Shown here one piece after another: positions 55,761 through 63,294 of a stretch of DNA of 63,294 nucleotides. This stretch comes from Streptomyces sp. CC208A (GTDB lineage Bacteria > Actinomycetota > Actinomycetes > Streptomycetales > Streptomycetaceae): NCBI RefSeq assembly GCF_030010625.1, contig NZ_JASCXN010000039.1:1-63294 (forward strand), written 5' to 3'. Position numbers and translations under genes: made by a program. How positions within the stretch are numbered: the first letter of the stretch is position 1; each line of letters opens with the position of its first letter. The notes under the pieces are model-generated. The model was not told the DNA's origin. It ran no database searches and saw only the letters and a list, made by a program, of their open reading frames with translations.

Positions 55761-57140
55761 ATGGGTTTCGCCGACGATCATCTGATCCCGCTGGTCGACG
55801 AGGGGCTCGGCAACAGCGCCTACCTCGTCGACCTGGGCGACGGCCGCGCCCTCGCCGTCGACGCGAGCCGTGACCTGCGCGCCCTGCGCGCCGCCGCCGG
55901 GCGGCGCGGCCTGACCGTCGCGTACGCGGCCGACACCCACCTGCACGCCGACTTCCTCTCCGGCGCCGTCCAGCTCGGCCACGACCACGGCGCCACGATC
56001 CTCGCCTCCGCCGCCGGTCACCGCGGATTCGACCACCGGGGCCTCGCCGACGGCGACGAGGCCGACCTCGGCGGCCTGACCCTGCGCGCGCTCGCCACCC
56101 CCGGGCACACCGACGAGCACCTGTCCTTCCTCCTGCTCGACGGCGGCCGGGAGCTCGGCGTGTTCACCGGCGGCTCGCTGATCGTGGACTCCGCCGCCCG
56201 CACCGACCTCCTCGGCGCCGACCGTACGGAGGAGCTGGCCCGCGCCCAGTACCGCTCCCTGCGCCGGCTGGCCGCGCTGCCGGACGCGACGGCGGTGTGG
56301 CCCACCCACGGCGCCGGGTCCTTCTGCTCCGCCCCGCCCGGTGCCGAGCGCACCACCACCGTCGGCGCGCAGAAGCGGAGCAACCCCCTGCTCGCGGCTC
56401 CCGACGAGGACGCCTTCGTGGCCCGGCTGACCGCGGGCCTGGGCAGCTACCCCGCGTACTTCGACCGGCTCGCCGAGGCCAACCGGCGCGGCCCCGCAGT
56501 CCTGACCGGCCCCCCGACCCTGCCCGGGCTCTCCGCAGGGCAGGTCCGCGCCCTCGTCGCCGACGGCGGTCACGTCGTCGACGTCCGCCCGGCCGCGGCG
56601 TACGCGGCCGGCCACGTCCCCGGCTCCCTCTCGATCCCGCTGCGCGCCGCGTTCGCCACCTGGCTCGGCTGGCTCCTGCCGGACACCGCCCCGCTCGCCT
56701 TCGTCACGGACGAGGACCAGGACCCGGGCGAGCTCGTCCGGCAGGCGTACAAGATCGGCTACGAGCGGCTCGCGGGGCGCCTCGGCGGCGGGATGGCGGC
56801 CTGGCTCGCCGACGGGAACCCGCAGAACAGCATCGCCTTCCTGCCCCCCGACCGGGCGGGAGACCGGCCGTACGTCGACGTCCGGCAGGAGTCGGAGTTC
56901 GCCGCCGGACACGTGCCGGGCGCGGTCCACCTCGAACTCGGCGGCCTGGCCGCCGTCGCCGCGGACGCCCCGCGCCGTCCGATCGTGGCCTGCGCCCACG
57001 GCGAGCGGGCCATGACCGCCGCCAGTCTCCTGGAGCGCGCCGGCCACACCGACCTCGCCGTCCTCCACGGCGGCCCGGCCGACTACGCCGCCGCCCACGG
57101 GCAGCGGCTCGTCCAGGGCACGGGGGACGCACGCGCGTGA
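55761..57140 (+). CDS. Metallo-beta-lactamase/rhodanese fusion, second persulfide dioxygenase-like protein
   Basis: 459 aa. The N-terminal domain has ADTHLHADFLSGA, TPGHTDEHLSF, TGGSLIVDSAARTDLLG and WPTHGAGSFCSAPP; compared with the first paralogue, the GDALFIGDVGRPDL block is altered (no Gly-Asp), so activity may differ. Rhodanese 1 lacks a Cys (FVTDEDQDPGEL); rhodanese 2 has VACAHGERAMTAAS. Same three-domain order as 50367-51755. Divergent from the ArsR-rhodanese gene and overlapping the MFS gene by four bases. GGAAGG precedes ATG 55761. Confidence 0.88.
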   Translation: MGFADDHLIPLVDEGLGNSAYLVDLGDGRALAVDASRDLRALRAAAGRRGLTVAYAADTHLHADFLSGAVQLGHDHGATILASAAGHRGFDHRGLADGDEADLGGLTLRALATPGHTDEHLSFLLLDGGRELGVFTGGSLIVDSAARTDLLGADRTEELARAQYRSLRRLAALPDATAVWPTHGAGSFCSAPPGAERTTTVGAQKRSNPLLAAPDEDAFVARLTAGLGSYPAYFDRLAEANRRGPAVLTGPPTLPGLSAGQVRALVADGGHVVDVRPAAAYAAGHVPGSLSIPLRAAFATWLGWLLPDTAPLAFVTDEDQDPGELVRQAYKIGYERLAGRLGGGMAAWLADGNPQNSIAFLPPDRAGDRPYVDVRQESEFAAGHVPGAVHLELGGLAAVAADAPRRPIVACAHGERAMTAASLLERAGHTDLAVLHGGPADYAAAHGQRLVQGTGDARA

Positions 57141-58411
57141 AGACCGGCCCCGCCTCGGCGAACGCCGCCGCCCGTCCCGTACGCCTCGGACTGCGCGAGA
57201 ACCGGCTCCAGTTCGCCCTGCTCGTCGTCGTCAACGTCTGCGTCGGCGGCCTGGTCGGCCTGGAGCGCACCACCGTCCCGCTCATCGGCTCCGAGACCTT
57301 CGGCCTCACCAGCGACCTGGCCGTCTTCTCCTTCATCATCGCCTTCGGCCTCGCCAAGGCCCTCACCAACCTGGCCGCCGGGGCCCTGACCGCCCGCTTC
57401 CGCCGCAAGCAGCTCCTGGTGGCGGGCTGGCTGATCGGCGTCCCCGTCCCCTTCGTCCTCGCGTACGCCCCCTCATGGGGGTGGATCGTCGCCGCCAACG
57501 TCCTGCTCGGCCTCAACCAGGGCCTGACCTGGTCGATGACGGTCAACATGAAGATCGACCTCGTCGGCCCCGCCCGGCGGGGGCTCGCCACCGGTCTGAA
57601 CGAGGCCGCCGGTTACACCGCCGTCGGCGTCACCGCCCTGCTCACCGGCTACCTCGCCACCGGCTACGGCCTGCGCCCCGTCCCCGAACTCGTCGGCGTC
57701 GTCTTCGTCGTCGCCGGTCTCGCCCTCGCCCTCGTCGTCCGCGACACCGCCGCCCACGTCGCCCTGGAACTGGCCCGGCACACCACTCCCCTGCCGGCCG
57801 GCGAGGCCACCGGCCTGAAGGCCGTCTTCGTCCGCACCTCCTGGCGCGACCGCTCCCTGCGCGGCGCCAGCCAGGCCGGGCTCGTCAACAACCTCAACGA
57901 CGGCCTGACCTGGGGCGTCTTCCCCCTCCTCTTCACCGACCACGGCCTCGGCCTGGCCGCCGTCGGCCTGATCAAGGGCCTCTACCCGATCCTCTGGGGC
58001 CTCGGCCAGATACCCACCGGCCACCTCGCCGACCGCGTCGGCCGCAAACCCCTGATCGTGTACGGCATGCTCGTCCAGGCCGGCGGCTTCGTCCTCGCCC
58101 TGGCCCTGCTCGACCGCCCGCTGCTCGCGGGCGTCCTGTCCGCCGTCGCCCTCGGCCTCGGCACGGCCATGGTCTACCCGGCCCTCATCGCCTCCGTCTC
58201 CGACCACGCCCACCCGGCCTGGCGCGCCAACGCCCTGGGGACGTACCGGTTCTGGCGGGACATCGGCTACGCGGCGGGAGCCCTGGTCGCGGGCGTCCTC
58301 GCCGACGCCCTCGGCCTGGACGCCACCGTCATCGCCGCCGCCGTCCTCACCGCCGGCTCAGGGCTCCTCGCCGCCCGCTGGATCACCGAACACCGCCCCG
58401 GCGGCCGCTGA
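57137..58411 (+). CDS. MFS transporter
   Basis: 424 aa from GTG 57137, overlapping the previous stop. Twelve hydrophobic segments; motif A-like GALTARFRRKQLLVAGWLIG in the first half and GHLADRVGRKPLIVYGMLVQ in the second. The phrase LIKGLYPILWGLGQIPTGHL and FWRDIGYAAGALVAGVLADA are typical of a Streptomyces MFS group found downstream of metallo-beta-lactamase/rhodanese genes. It may export an oxidised sulfur product; that is inferred from the operon only. Confidence 0.88.
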   Translation: MKTGPASANAAARPVRLGLRENRLQFALLVVVNVCVGGLVGLERTTVPLIGSETFGLTSDLAVFSFIIAFGLAKALTNLAAGALTARFRRKQLLVAGWLIGVPVPFVLAYAPSWGWIVAANVLLGLNQGLTWSMTVNMKIDLVGPARRGLATGLNEAAGYTAVGVTALLTGYLATGYGLRPVPELVGVVFVVAGLALALVVRDTAAHVALELARHTTPLPAGEATGLKAVFVRTSWRDRSLRGASQAGLVNNLNDGLTWGVFPLLFTDHGLGLAAVGLIKGLYPILWGLGQIPTGHLADRVGRKPLIVYGMLVQAGGFVLALALLDRPLLAGVLSAVALGLGTAMVYPALIASVSDHAHPAWRANALGTYRFWRDIGYAAGALVAGVLADALGLDATVIAAAVLTAGSGLLAARWITEHRPGGR

Positions 58412-58453
58412 TACACGCCGCCGGGACGGTGGGATCGGTCAGGAGGAGCCGAT

Positions 58454-58479
58454 CAGGACGGGTCGGTCAGGACGGGTCG
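58454..58479. repeat. 14-bp tandem repeat over the GH74 stop codon
   Basis: CAGGACGGGTCGGT is repeated 1.9 times. The right copy includes the last codons and stop of the GH74 gene (read on the minus strand). Confidence 0.7.
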
Positions 58480-61091
58480 CCGTACTGGAGGCCGCGTCCG
58501 TTGGTGCCGACGTAGACGCGCCCGTACACGTCGGGGTCGCCGGTGATCACGCCGACGCCGCCGATGGCGCCCCACTGGTGGGCGTCGTCGTTGACGCGGA
58601 GCCAGGTGGCGCCCTTGTCGGTGGAGCGGAAGACGCCGGTGACGTCCTTGACCGTGCCGATCAGGTACAGGGCCTGGTAGGAGGCGCCGGGCGCGGCCCT
58701 GCCGAAGCCGAGGGCGGAGGCGGACCTCACCGTGGTGAGCGGGGTGAAGGTGCGGCCGCCGTCGGTGGAGTGCAGCAGCCCCTTGTCGCCGCCGGCGATC
58801 CACAGGTCCCCGGCGACGCCGGGCACGGCCGTGAGCCGGCCGGAGGGCAGGCCGGTGGCGCGGGCGGTGAAGGTCGCGCCGCCGTCGGTGGAGGCGTGGA
58901 GCGTGCCGCCGGACAGGGAGTAGAAGGTCCGGGCCGAGGAACGGTCGGCGACGACCACGGCGCCGGTCCCCAGACCGCCGGCCTTCGACCAGCTCGCCCC
59001 CTTGTCGGTCGAGCGGTACGGGGCCTGTCCCGCCTGGGTCCAGACGATGGTGGAGCCGTCCGCCGCGAGCGCGACATGACCGTCCTGGGCGCCGGCCACC
59101 GGCTCCGCCTTGAAGCCGGTCCAACTGCCGCCGCCGTCGGTGGAGTAGGCGCCGTCCTGCGCGCCGCCACGGCCTACGCGGACCATCATCGAGGGGTTCG
59201 ACTGGGCGAAGTCGATGTCGGTGCTGTTGGTCATCATCGGGTTGGCCAGCCGCCCGGCCGGCACCTTGGTCAGGTCGTCGTGGCGGAAACCGCCCTGGTC
59301 GCCCATGGCGGTGACGACGGCGGCGCCGCCGGGCGGGGCGATCGCGTCCATCAGCGCGGTCTCCTCAAGGCCCCGGGCCCCCGCGGTCCAGTGGCTGGTG
59401 CCGCCGCCGTCGGTGGCGTCGGCGTCCTTGCTGCGCCAGATGCCGTTGCCGGTGCCGTACAGCACGTGCCCGGAGTGGAAGGGGTCGATGGCCAGGGCGG
59501 TCATCCAGTGCCCGGTGTGGTCGCCGATGTAGGGGGCGGCGGAGGCGTCCCGCACCGCCTTCGCGGCCTGTGCCTTCCAGGTCGTACCGCCGTCGGTGGA
59601 CCGGTAGAACTCGTCCTCGGGCCACCAGCGGCCGAGGGTGGTGACCATCACCGTGGACGGCTTCCGCGGGTCGACGGCCAGGCCTGAGAAGCCGTAGTTG
59701 CCCTGGGACGGGGAGATGTTCTTCCACGCCCCGGAGGCGGGGGTGTGCTTCCAGACCGAGCCCGCCGTCACGCCGTTGGGTCCGAGGGCGTTGGTGTACG
59801 TCACGTACAGCGAGCCGTCGCCGGAGAGCACGCCGTGCTGCGGCATCTGGCCGGTGGGCTGTCCGGGGACGGCCTGCCAGGTGCTGCCGCCGTCGGTGGA
59901 GCGGTAGAGGGAGGTGGACTTGTCGGCGACGCCGACGTAGACCGTCCTGCTGCCGGCCGGGCCGTATGTCACGAAGGAGATGCCCGCGCCGCTGCCCGCC
60001 CCGTCCTTGACGGGGAACGAGGAGACCTGACGCCACGTCACACCGCTGTCGGTGCTGCGCCACAGGCCGTTCTTGCGGGTGCCGAGGAGCAGGGTGCGGT
60101 TGTCCGCAGGGTCGATCACAAGGCGTTCGCCCGCCCCGCGGCCGTCCTCGTTGCCGCCCAGTTTGAAGGGCAGGTCGGTGCGCTGGAAGGTGCGGCCCCG
60201 GTCGGTGGAGCGCAGGATCGCGCCGTTGCCCGCCCAGTCGTTGGTGTAGGTGCCCGCCGCGAGGTAGAGCCGGTCGGGGGCGACGGGGTCGGTGGCCAGG
60301 GCGTCGATGCCCAGCAGGTTCCAGTCCTTCTCGCCGAGCCAGTCGGTCAGCGGGATCCACTGCTCGGCCGCGGGGTCCCAGCGGTAGGCGCCGCCCATGT
60401 CGGTGCGCGCGTACAGCAGGCCCTTCTCCCGCGGGTTGAACACCAGGCCCGTGACGTAACCGCCGCCCACCACCTGGGCGTTCTTCCACACGTACGGTCC
60501 GGTCGCGGCCGTCTGGGTCTCGGTCACCTTCACCAGCTTCCAGTGCTGGTTGGTGCTGCCCTTGCCGCGGTACTGGATGATCGCCGCGCCCTGGGCGGTG
60601 GTGCCTCCGGAGACGTCCAGGACCTGGCCGCTCCTGCGGGAGGTGAAGGTGACGGCGCCGGAGCCGTCCACCTCGTCGATCCGCCACTCCTGGGAGGCGG
60701 AGGGGCTGTCGGTCTGCTGCTCGGCGGCGGCTCCCTGGGCGGTCGAGTCGCCCGCTATGCCGAGGACCTTGCCGCTGTTGCGGTTCACCAGCTCGTAGTA
60801 GCCGTCGCCGGTGGGCCTCAGTCTCCACTGCTGGTTGGCGGTGTTCTGGTCGGTCCACTGCTGGATACGGGTGCCGTCGGCGGTGGAGAAGGCCTTGACG
60901 TCCATCACCTTGCCGCTGCGTACGGAGACCAGGCGGTAGTAGGCGCTGCCGTCGACCGTCACGGCCTGCGACTCCTCCTGGGTGAGCAGGAGGTACGGGA
61001 CGACGGCGGCGGGCACGCCGAGCAGCAGGGCGGTGGCGCTCCAGCGACGGCGGTGACGGCCGCGGCGCCCGCCGTTCGTGGGGTGGTTCAT
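58467..61091 (-). CDS. GH74 xyloglucanase with N-terminal ricin-type lectin domain
   Basis: 874 aa. Signal peptide with a basic start (GRRGRHRRRWSATALLLGVP). Residues about 48-190 are a ricin-B/CBM13 beta-trefoil with three QxW repeats (NQQWRLRPTG, SQEWRIDEVD, NQHWKLVKV). The GH74 double beta-propeller follows from WKNAQVVGGGYVTGLVFNPR, with RTDMGGAYRWDP holding one catalytic Asp and many BNR-like repeats (RSTDGGSTW). The second catalytic Asp is probably in the AIDPFHSGHVLYGTG region. It would cut xyloglucan outside the cell. It converges with the MFS gene. Confidence 0.92.
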   Translation of the reverse strand: MNHPTNGGRRGRHRRRWSATALLLGVPAAVVPYLLLTQEESQAVTVDGSAYYRLVSVRSGKVMDVKAFSTADGTRIQQWTDQNTANQQWRLRPTGDGYYELVNRNSGKVLGIAGDSTAQGAAAEQQTDSPSASQEWRIDEVDGSGAVTFTSRRSGQVLDVSGGTTAQGAAIIQYRGKGSTNQHWKLVKVTETQTAATGPYVWKNAQVVGGGYVTGLVFNPREKGLLYARTDMGGAYRWDPAAEQWIPLTDWLGEKDWNLLGIDALATDPVAPDRLYLAAGTYTNDWAGNGAILRSTDRGRTFQRTDLPFKLGGNEDGRGAGERLVIDPADNRTLLLGTRKNGLWRSTDSGVTWRQVSSFPVKDGAGSGAGISFVTYGPAGSRTVYVGVADKSTSLYRSTDGGSTWQAVPGQPTGQMPQHGVLSGDGSLYVTYTNALGPNGVTAGSVWKHTPASGAWKNISPSQGNYGFSGLAVDPRKPSTVMVTTLGRWWPEDEFYRSTDGGTTWKAQAAKAVRDASAAPYIGDHTGHWMTALAIDPFHSGHVLYGTGNGIWRSKDADATDGGGTSHWTAGARGLEETALMDAIAPPGGAAVVTAMGDQGGFRHDDLTKVPAGRLANPMMTNSTDIDFAQSNPSMMVRVGRGGAQDGAYSTDGGGSWTGFKAEPVAGAQDGHVALAADGSTIVWTQAGQAPYRSTDKGASWSKAGGLGTGAVVVADRSSARTFYSLSGGTLHASTDGGATFTARATGLPSGRLTAVPGVAGDLWIAGGDKGLLHSTDGGRTFTPLTTVRSASALGFGRAAPGASYQALYLIGTVKDVTGVFRSTDKGATWLRVNDDAHQWGAIGGVGVITGDPDVYGRVYVGTNGRGLQYGDPS

Positions 61092-61339
61092 GGGGGGTTG
61101 TTCTCCTTGCGGACGGTACAGAGAAAGGGGGATCCGGGCCTTCGGCCGGGCGGATCCACTCCCTGGTGGCCGCCGCCCCGCAAAAGGTTGCCGCGCTCCG
61201 GGAACTTCTTCTCCGGAAATCGGCGTGACGCGGGGCGGCCGGGAGGAGAGGGTGAGCGCACGCGGGGTGCGAACGGGAAACGACGTCGGACGGCGGCGCC
61301 GCCCGTCGGGCCCGGCGGGCGGACGGAAGGGGTGGCGAG
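61092..61339. other. GH74-lysE divergent intergenic region
   Basis: 248 bases without a gene. GGAGAACA upstream of the GH74 start (minus strand) is its ribosome binding site. I looked for the cellulose-response palindrome TGGGAGCGCTCCCA and did not find it. AAGGGGTGG lies just before the lysE start. Confidence 0.5.
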
Positions 61340-61996
61340 ATGCTGGGAGTGGAGAATCTGCCGACCTACGCCCTGGGAGCGCTGCTGATCATCCTGCTGC
61401 CGGGGCCGAGTTCCCTGTTCACCCTGTCGGTCGCCGCACGGCTGGGGGTCAGGGCCGGTTGTCGTGCCGCGGCGGGGGTGTTCCTGGGCGAGACCCTCCT
61501 CATGGTGGCGACGGCCGCCGGGCTCGCTTCGCTGCTGCGGGCCGACGAGCTGCTGTTCTCCCTCGTGAAGTACGCCGGCGCCGGCTACCTCACCTGGATC
61601 GCCGTGGGCATGATCCGGGCGGCGTGGGCGATGTGGCGCCGCCGCAAGGAGAAGACGGCGGAGGACACCGCGGCCGCCGCCGACCCGTCGACGGGCGGAA
61701 GGCTGTTCCGGCGCTCGCTGGTGATCACCGTCCTGAACCCGAAGGCGATCCTGTTCTTCCTCTCGTTCTTCGTGCAGTTCGTCGATCCCCGGTACCCGTA
61801 CCCGGCCCTGTCCTTCGCGCTGCTCGCCCTCGTCTACCAGGTCTTCAGCATCGCGTACGTGACCGTGCTGATCCTCGCCGGCGCGTACCTCGCCACGCAG
61901 TTCCGCCGCCGTCGGAAGCTGTCGGCGGGCCTCACGACGGCGGCGGGGGCGCTGTTCCTCGGTTTCGCCGCGAAACTGGCCACGGCGAGCAACTGA
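61340..61996 (+). CDS. LysE/RhtB-family amino-acid exporter
   Basis: 218 aa, six hydrophobic segments. Family marks: LGALLIILLPGPSSLFTLSV near the N-terminus (the conserved PGP), GCRAAAGVFLGETLLMVATA, VKYAGAGYLTWIAVGMIRAA and ITVLNPKAILFFLSFFVQFV with NPK. It is of the LeuE-like length and probably exports a neutral or basic amino acid. No LysR-type regulator is adjacent. ATG 61340 follows AAGGGGTGGCGAG. Confidence 0.9.
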   Translation: MLGVENLPTYALGALLIILLPGPSSLFTLSVAARLGVRAGCRAAAGVFLGETLLMVATAAGLASLLRADELLFSLVKYAGAGYLTWIAVGMIRAAWAMWRRRKEKTAEDTAAAADPSTGGRLFRRSLVITVLNPKAILFFLSFFVQFVDPRYPYPALSFALLALVYQVFSIAYVTVLILAGAYLATQFRRRRKLSAGLTTAAGALFLGFAAKLATASN

Positions 61997-62234
61997 GCGC
62001 GGTTTCCCCCTAGTCGGGGATACGGGTCGCGCAGGTGGTGAACGGCTCGTTCAGCCCGATCGGTCGACGATTCAACCGATACGCCCGCATCACACCCGGC
62101 AACCGACAGCCAGCACCCAGCACCCGCCCAGGCGGACAACCCGCGGCGGCCCTGTCGAACCGACCGGCGGAGGCGGACCGAGGTGCTGAAAGCTGCTGCC
62201 GAGAGTCTCATCGAATCTCGCCTTTGGTCGTCCT
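61997..62234. other. Intergenic region, no gene found
   Basis: 238 bases. A weak hairpin TCCCC/GGGGA at 62007-62022 may end the lysE transcript. Between 62100 and 62140 there is a CAGCACCC-type short repeat. CGAGA/TCTCG around 62200-62220 can pair. Nothing else is recognisable; this may be the flank of the HTH/TnpB element. Confidence 0.4.
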
Positions 62235-62426
62235 TCATCTCTTACGGGTGGGATGTTCGGCGCGCCATGCGTCGAGTTCGGCCCGGGGCCACAGGAGGGT
62301 GCGGCCGATCTTGCGGGGGGTGGGGAAGTCGGGGCTGCGGCGATGGAGGTTGTAGAGGGTGCGCCAGGCGATGCCCAGGCGGGCGCAGGCTTCTTCGCTG
62401 GTGATCCAGTCTTCGAGGGATTCCAT
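62235..62426 (-). CDS. Small excisionase-like helix-turn-helix protein (63 aa)
   Basis: 63 residues, one MerR/excisionase-type fold: DWITSEEACARLGIAWRTLY, NLHRRSPDFPTPRKIGRTLL, WPRAELDAWRAEH. Similar small proteins act as excisionases or regulators in integrative elements. The gene is divergent from tnpB with only 49 bases between starts. On the minus strand TACAGT is seven bases before ATG, so the mRNA is probably leaderless. A regulatory link to tnpB is likely from the shared palindrome. Confidence 0.8.
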   Translation of the reverse strand: MESLEDWITSEEACARLGIAWRTLYNLHRRSPDFPTPRKIGRTLLWPRAELDAWRAEHPTRKR

Positions 62427-62438
62427 GCCCTAAACTGT

Positions 62439-62449
62439 AGTCACTGACT
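62439..62449. promoter_or_regulatory. Short palindrome between HTH gene and tnpB
   Basis: AGTCA-C-TGACT, a perfect 5+1+5 inverted repeat adjoining the TACAGT -10 element of the HTH gene. It could be the HTH protein operator and would affect both directions. Confidence 0.5.
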
Positions 62450-62475
62450 GACCACAAGGGCGAGGGGAGTCCGGC

Positions 62476-63294
62476 ATGCGCAAGTTCCAGCCGCGGCCGG
62501 GTTTCGTGGTGCAGGCGTTCCGGTTCGCGCTGGATCCGAACGCCGCCCAGGAGCGGGCGTTGCGTTCGCACTGCGGTGCGGCGCGGGCGGCGTACAACTG
62601 GGCCGTCGGCTGGGTGACCGCGTCGTGGTGGCAGCGCAGGGCCGAGGAGACGTACGGCGTGCCCGAGGCGGAGTTGACGCCGTGGCGGCCGTGGTCGCTG
62701 CCCGCGCTGCGGAAGGCGTTCAACGAGGCCAAGAAGACCGATCCGCGGTTCGCCTCCTGGTGGGAGGAGAACTCCAAGGAGGCGTACGGCACCGGCCTTG
62801 CGAACGCGTCCGCCGCGCTCGACAACTACGCCAAGTCCAGGCAGGGCAGGCGGCGTGGCAAGAGGGTGGGTGCGCCCCGGTTCAAGACGAAGCGGAAGGC
62901 GCGCCTGGCCTGCCGGTTCACCACCGGCACCATCCGCGTCGAGGACGGGCGGCACGTCACCCTGCCGAGGCTGGGCACGATCCGCACCCACGAGCCCACC
63001 ACCAAGCTCCTCATCCGCCTCCAGGTCGGGACCGCGCGCGTCCTGTCCGCCACCGTGCGGCACGAGCGCGGGCGCTGGTTCGCCTCCTTCCAGGCGGAGG
63101 TCAAGAAGGACCTGGTCCGGGTCGCCCGCCCCGAAGCCGCCGTGGGCGTGGACCTCGGCGTGAAGTCGCTGGCGGTGCTGGCCGACAGCACGGGCGAGAT
63201 CCGCACCGTGCCCAACCCGAAGCACTACGACCGGGCGCTGAAACTCCTGCGCCGGGCCTCCCGGACCGTGTCCCGCCGCCAGGGGCCGGACCGG
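62476..63294 (+). CDS. TnpB-family RNA-guided nuclease, 5' part (runs off window)
   Basis: 273 codons are present from ATG 62476, and the frame is open at the window edge. GAGGGGAG lies six bases upstream. The N-terminal OrfB_IS605 helix-turn-helix part is visible (FRFALDPNAAQERALRSHCG, AARAAYNWAVGWVTASWW), and the first RuvC motif is AVGVDLGVKSLAVLADS with the catalytic Asp. The remaining RuvC residues and zinc ribbon lie beyond the window. It belongs to a different TnpB branch from the copy at 43277, and has a divergent HTH gene, unlike IS607 elements where the recombinase is in the same direction. Confidence 0.88.
   Translation, partial: MRKFQPRPGFVVQAFRFALDPNAAQERALRSHCGAARAAYNWAVGWVTASWWQRRAEETYGVPEAELTPWRPWSLPALRKAFNEAKKTDPRFASWWEENSKEAYGTGLANASAALDNYAKSRQGRRRGKRVGAPRFKTKRKARLACRFTTGTIRVEDGRHVTLPRLGTIRTHEPTTKLLIRLQVGTARVLSATVRHERGRWFASFQAEVKKDLVRVARPEAAVGVDLGVKSLAVLADSTGEIRTVPNPKHYDRALKLLRRASRTVSRRQGPDR

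Noticed and set aside
62180..62235. tRNA or attachment site suggested by ATCGAATCTCGCC
   Set aside because: Only a T-loop-like string is present; no acceptor, D-arm or anticodon stem can be drawn.

Overview
The window looks like chromosome from a Streptomyces species. The evidence is very high GC with strong third-position GC, frequent GTG starts and ATGA gene overlaps, the fasR-fabD-fabH-acpP-fabF fatty-acid locus, a DUF3145 gene just behind it, a MatB-type malonyl-CoA ligase and an Mbl/MreB-like gene. All family calls come from reading the translations and from memory of the families; no database was searched.

Layout. 1-2310: end of a phage late operon (tail-protein C-terminus, two small proteins, amidase endolysin, holin-like protein, coiled-coil membrane protein) closed by a perfect hairpin terminator. 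2328-6122: accessory cargo (XRE/DUF5753 regulator, a protein joining a small conserved module to DUF6879, small cysteine proteins, a second XRE gene with a perfect operator palindrome). 6294-13863: TetR gene, two paralogous secreted alpha/beta hydrolases, DUF4429-SHOCT protein, a NarL-type two-component pair whose response regulator is frameshifted by a 34-nt palindromic element, and an acyltransferase broken by about 220 bp of foreign DNA. 13884-19155: aldo-keto reductase with MerR regulator, serine hydrolase, and an OmpR regulator/kinase/lipoprotein operon. 19208-24099: cell-wall module (MurJ, FemX-like transferase, L,D-transpeptidase) and a pirin.

24193-30369: type II fatty-acid synthase core with its activator; fabH carries a second copy of the palindromic element, and the 3' end of fabF is repeated downstream as a 149-bp tandem array. 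30635-39129: GDSL hydrolase, GH3 beta-glucosidase with divergent TetR, a tRNA-like locus, C-N hydrolase, gene remnants, EI24 membrane protein, Ohr, and an MDR oxidoreductase with divergent MarR. 39139-43069: low-complexity exported protein with a long leader containing a 27-bp inverted repeat, Mbl-like protein, and a GAF-domain kinase with a degenerate ATPase domain. 43188-44575: TnpB element. 44589-49109: NarK-like transporter, MatB, MFS, GNAT.

49197-58411: a thiol/sulfur stress island. It starts with OhrR/Ohr, separated by a 36-bp perfect palindrome. A CsoR/CstR-like G-tract operator then drives a persulfide dioxygenase-rhodanese, a membrane rhodanese, a TauE exporter and a DUF2182 protein; a DUF1326 gene follows. 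An ArsR-rhodanese regulator is divergent from a second metallo-beta-lactamase/rhodanese fusion and an MFS transporter. 58467-63294: GH74 xyloglucanase with ricin lectin domain, LysE exporter, then a small excisionase-like HTH gene divergent from a second TnpB gene that runs off the window.

The most unusual items are the palindromic mini-element found inside two coding regions, the tRNA-like locus, the inverted repeat spanning a translation start, the ArsR-rhodanese island, and the HTH/TnpB divergent unit. There is no rRNA, no CRISPR array and no secondary-metabolite megasynthase.
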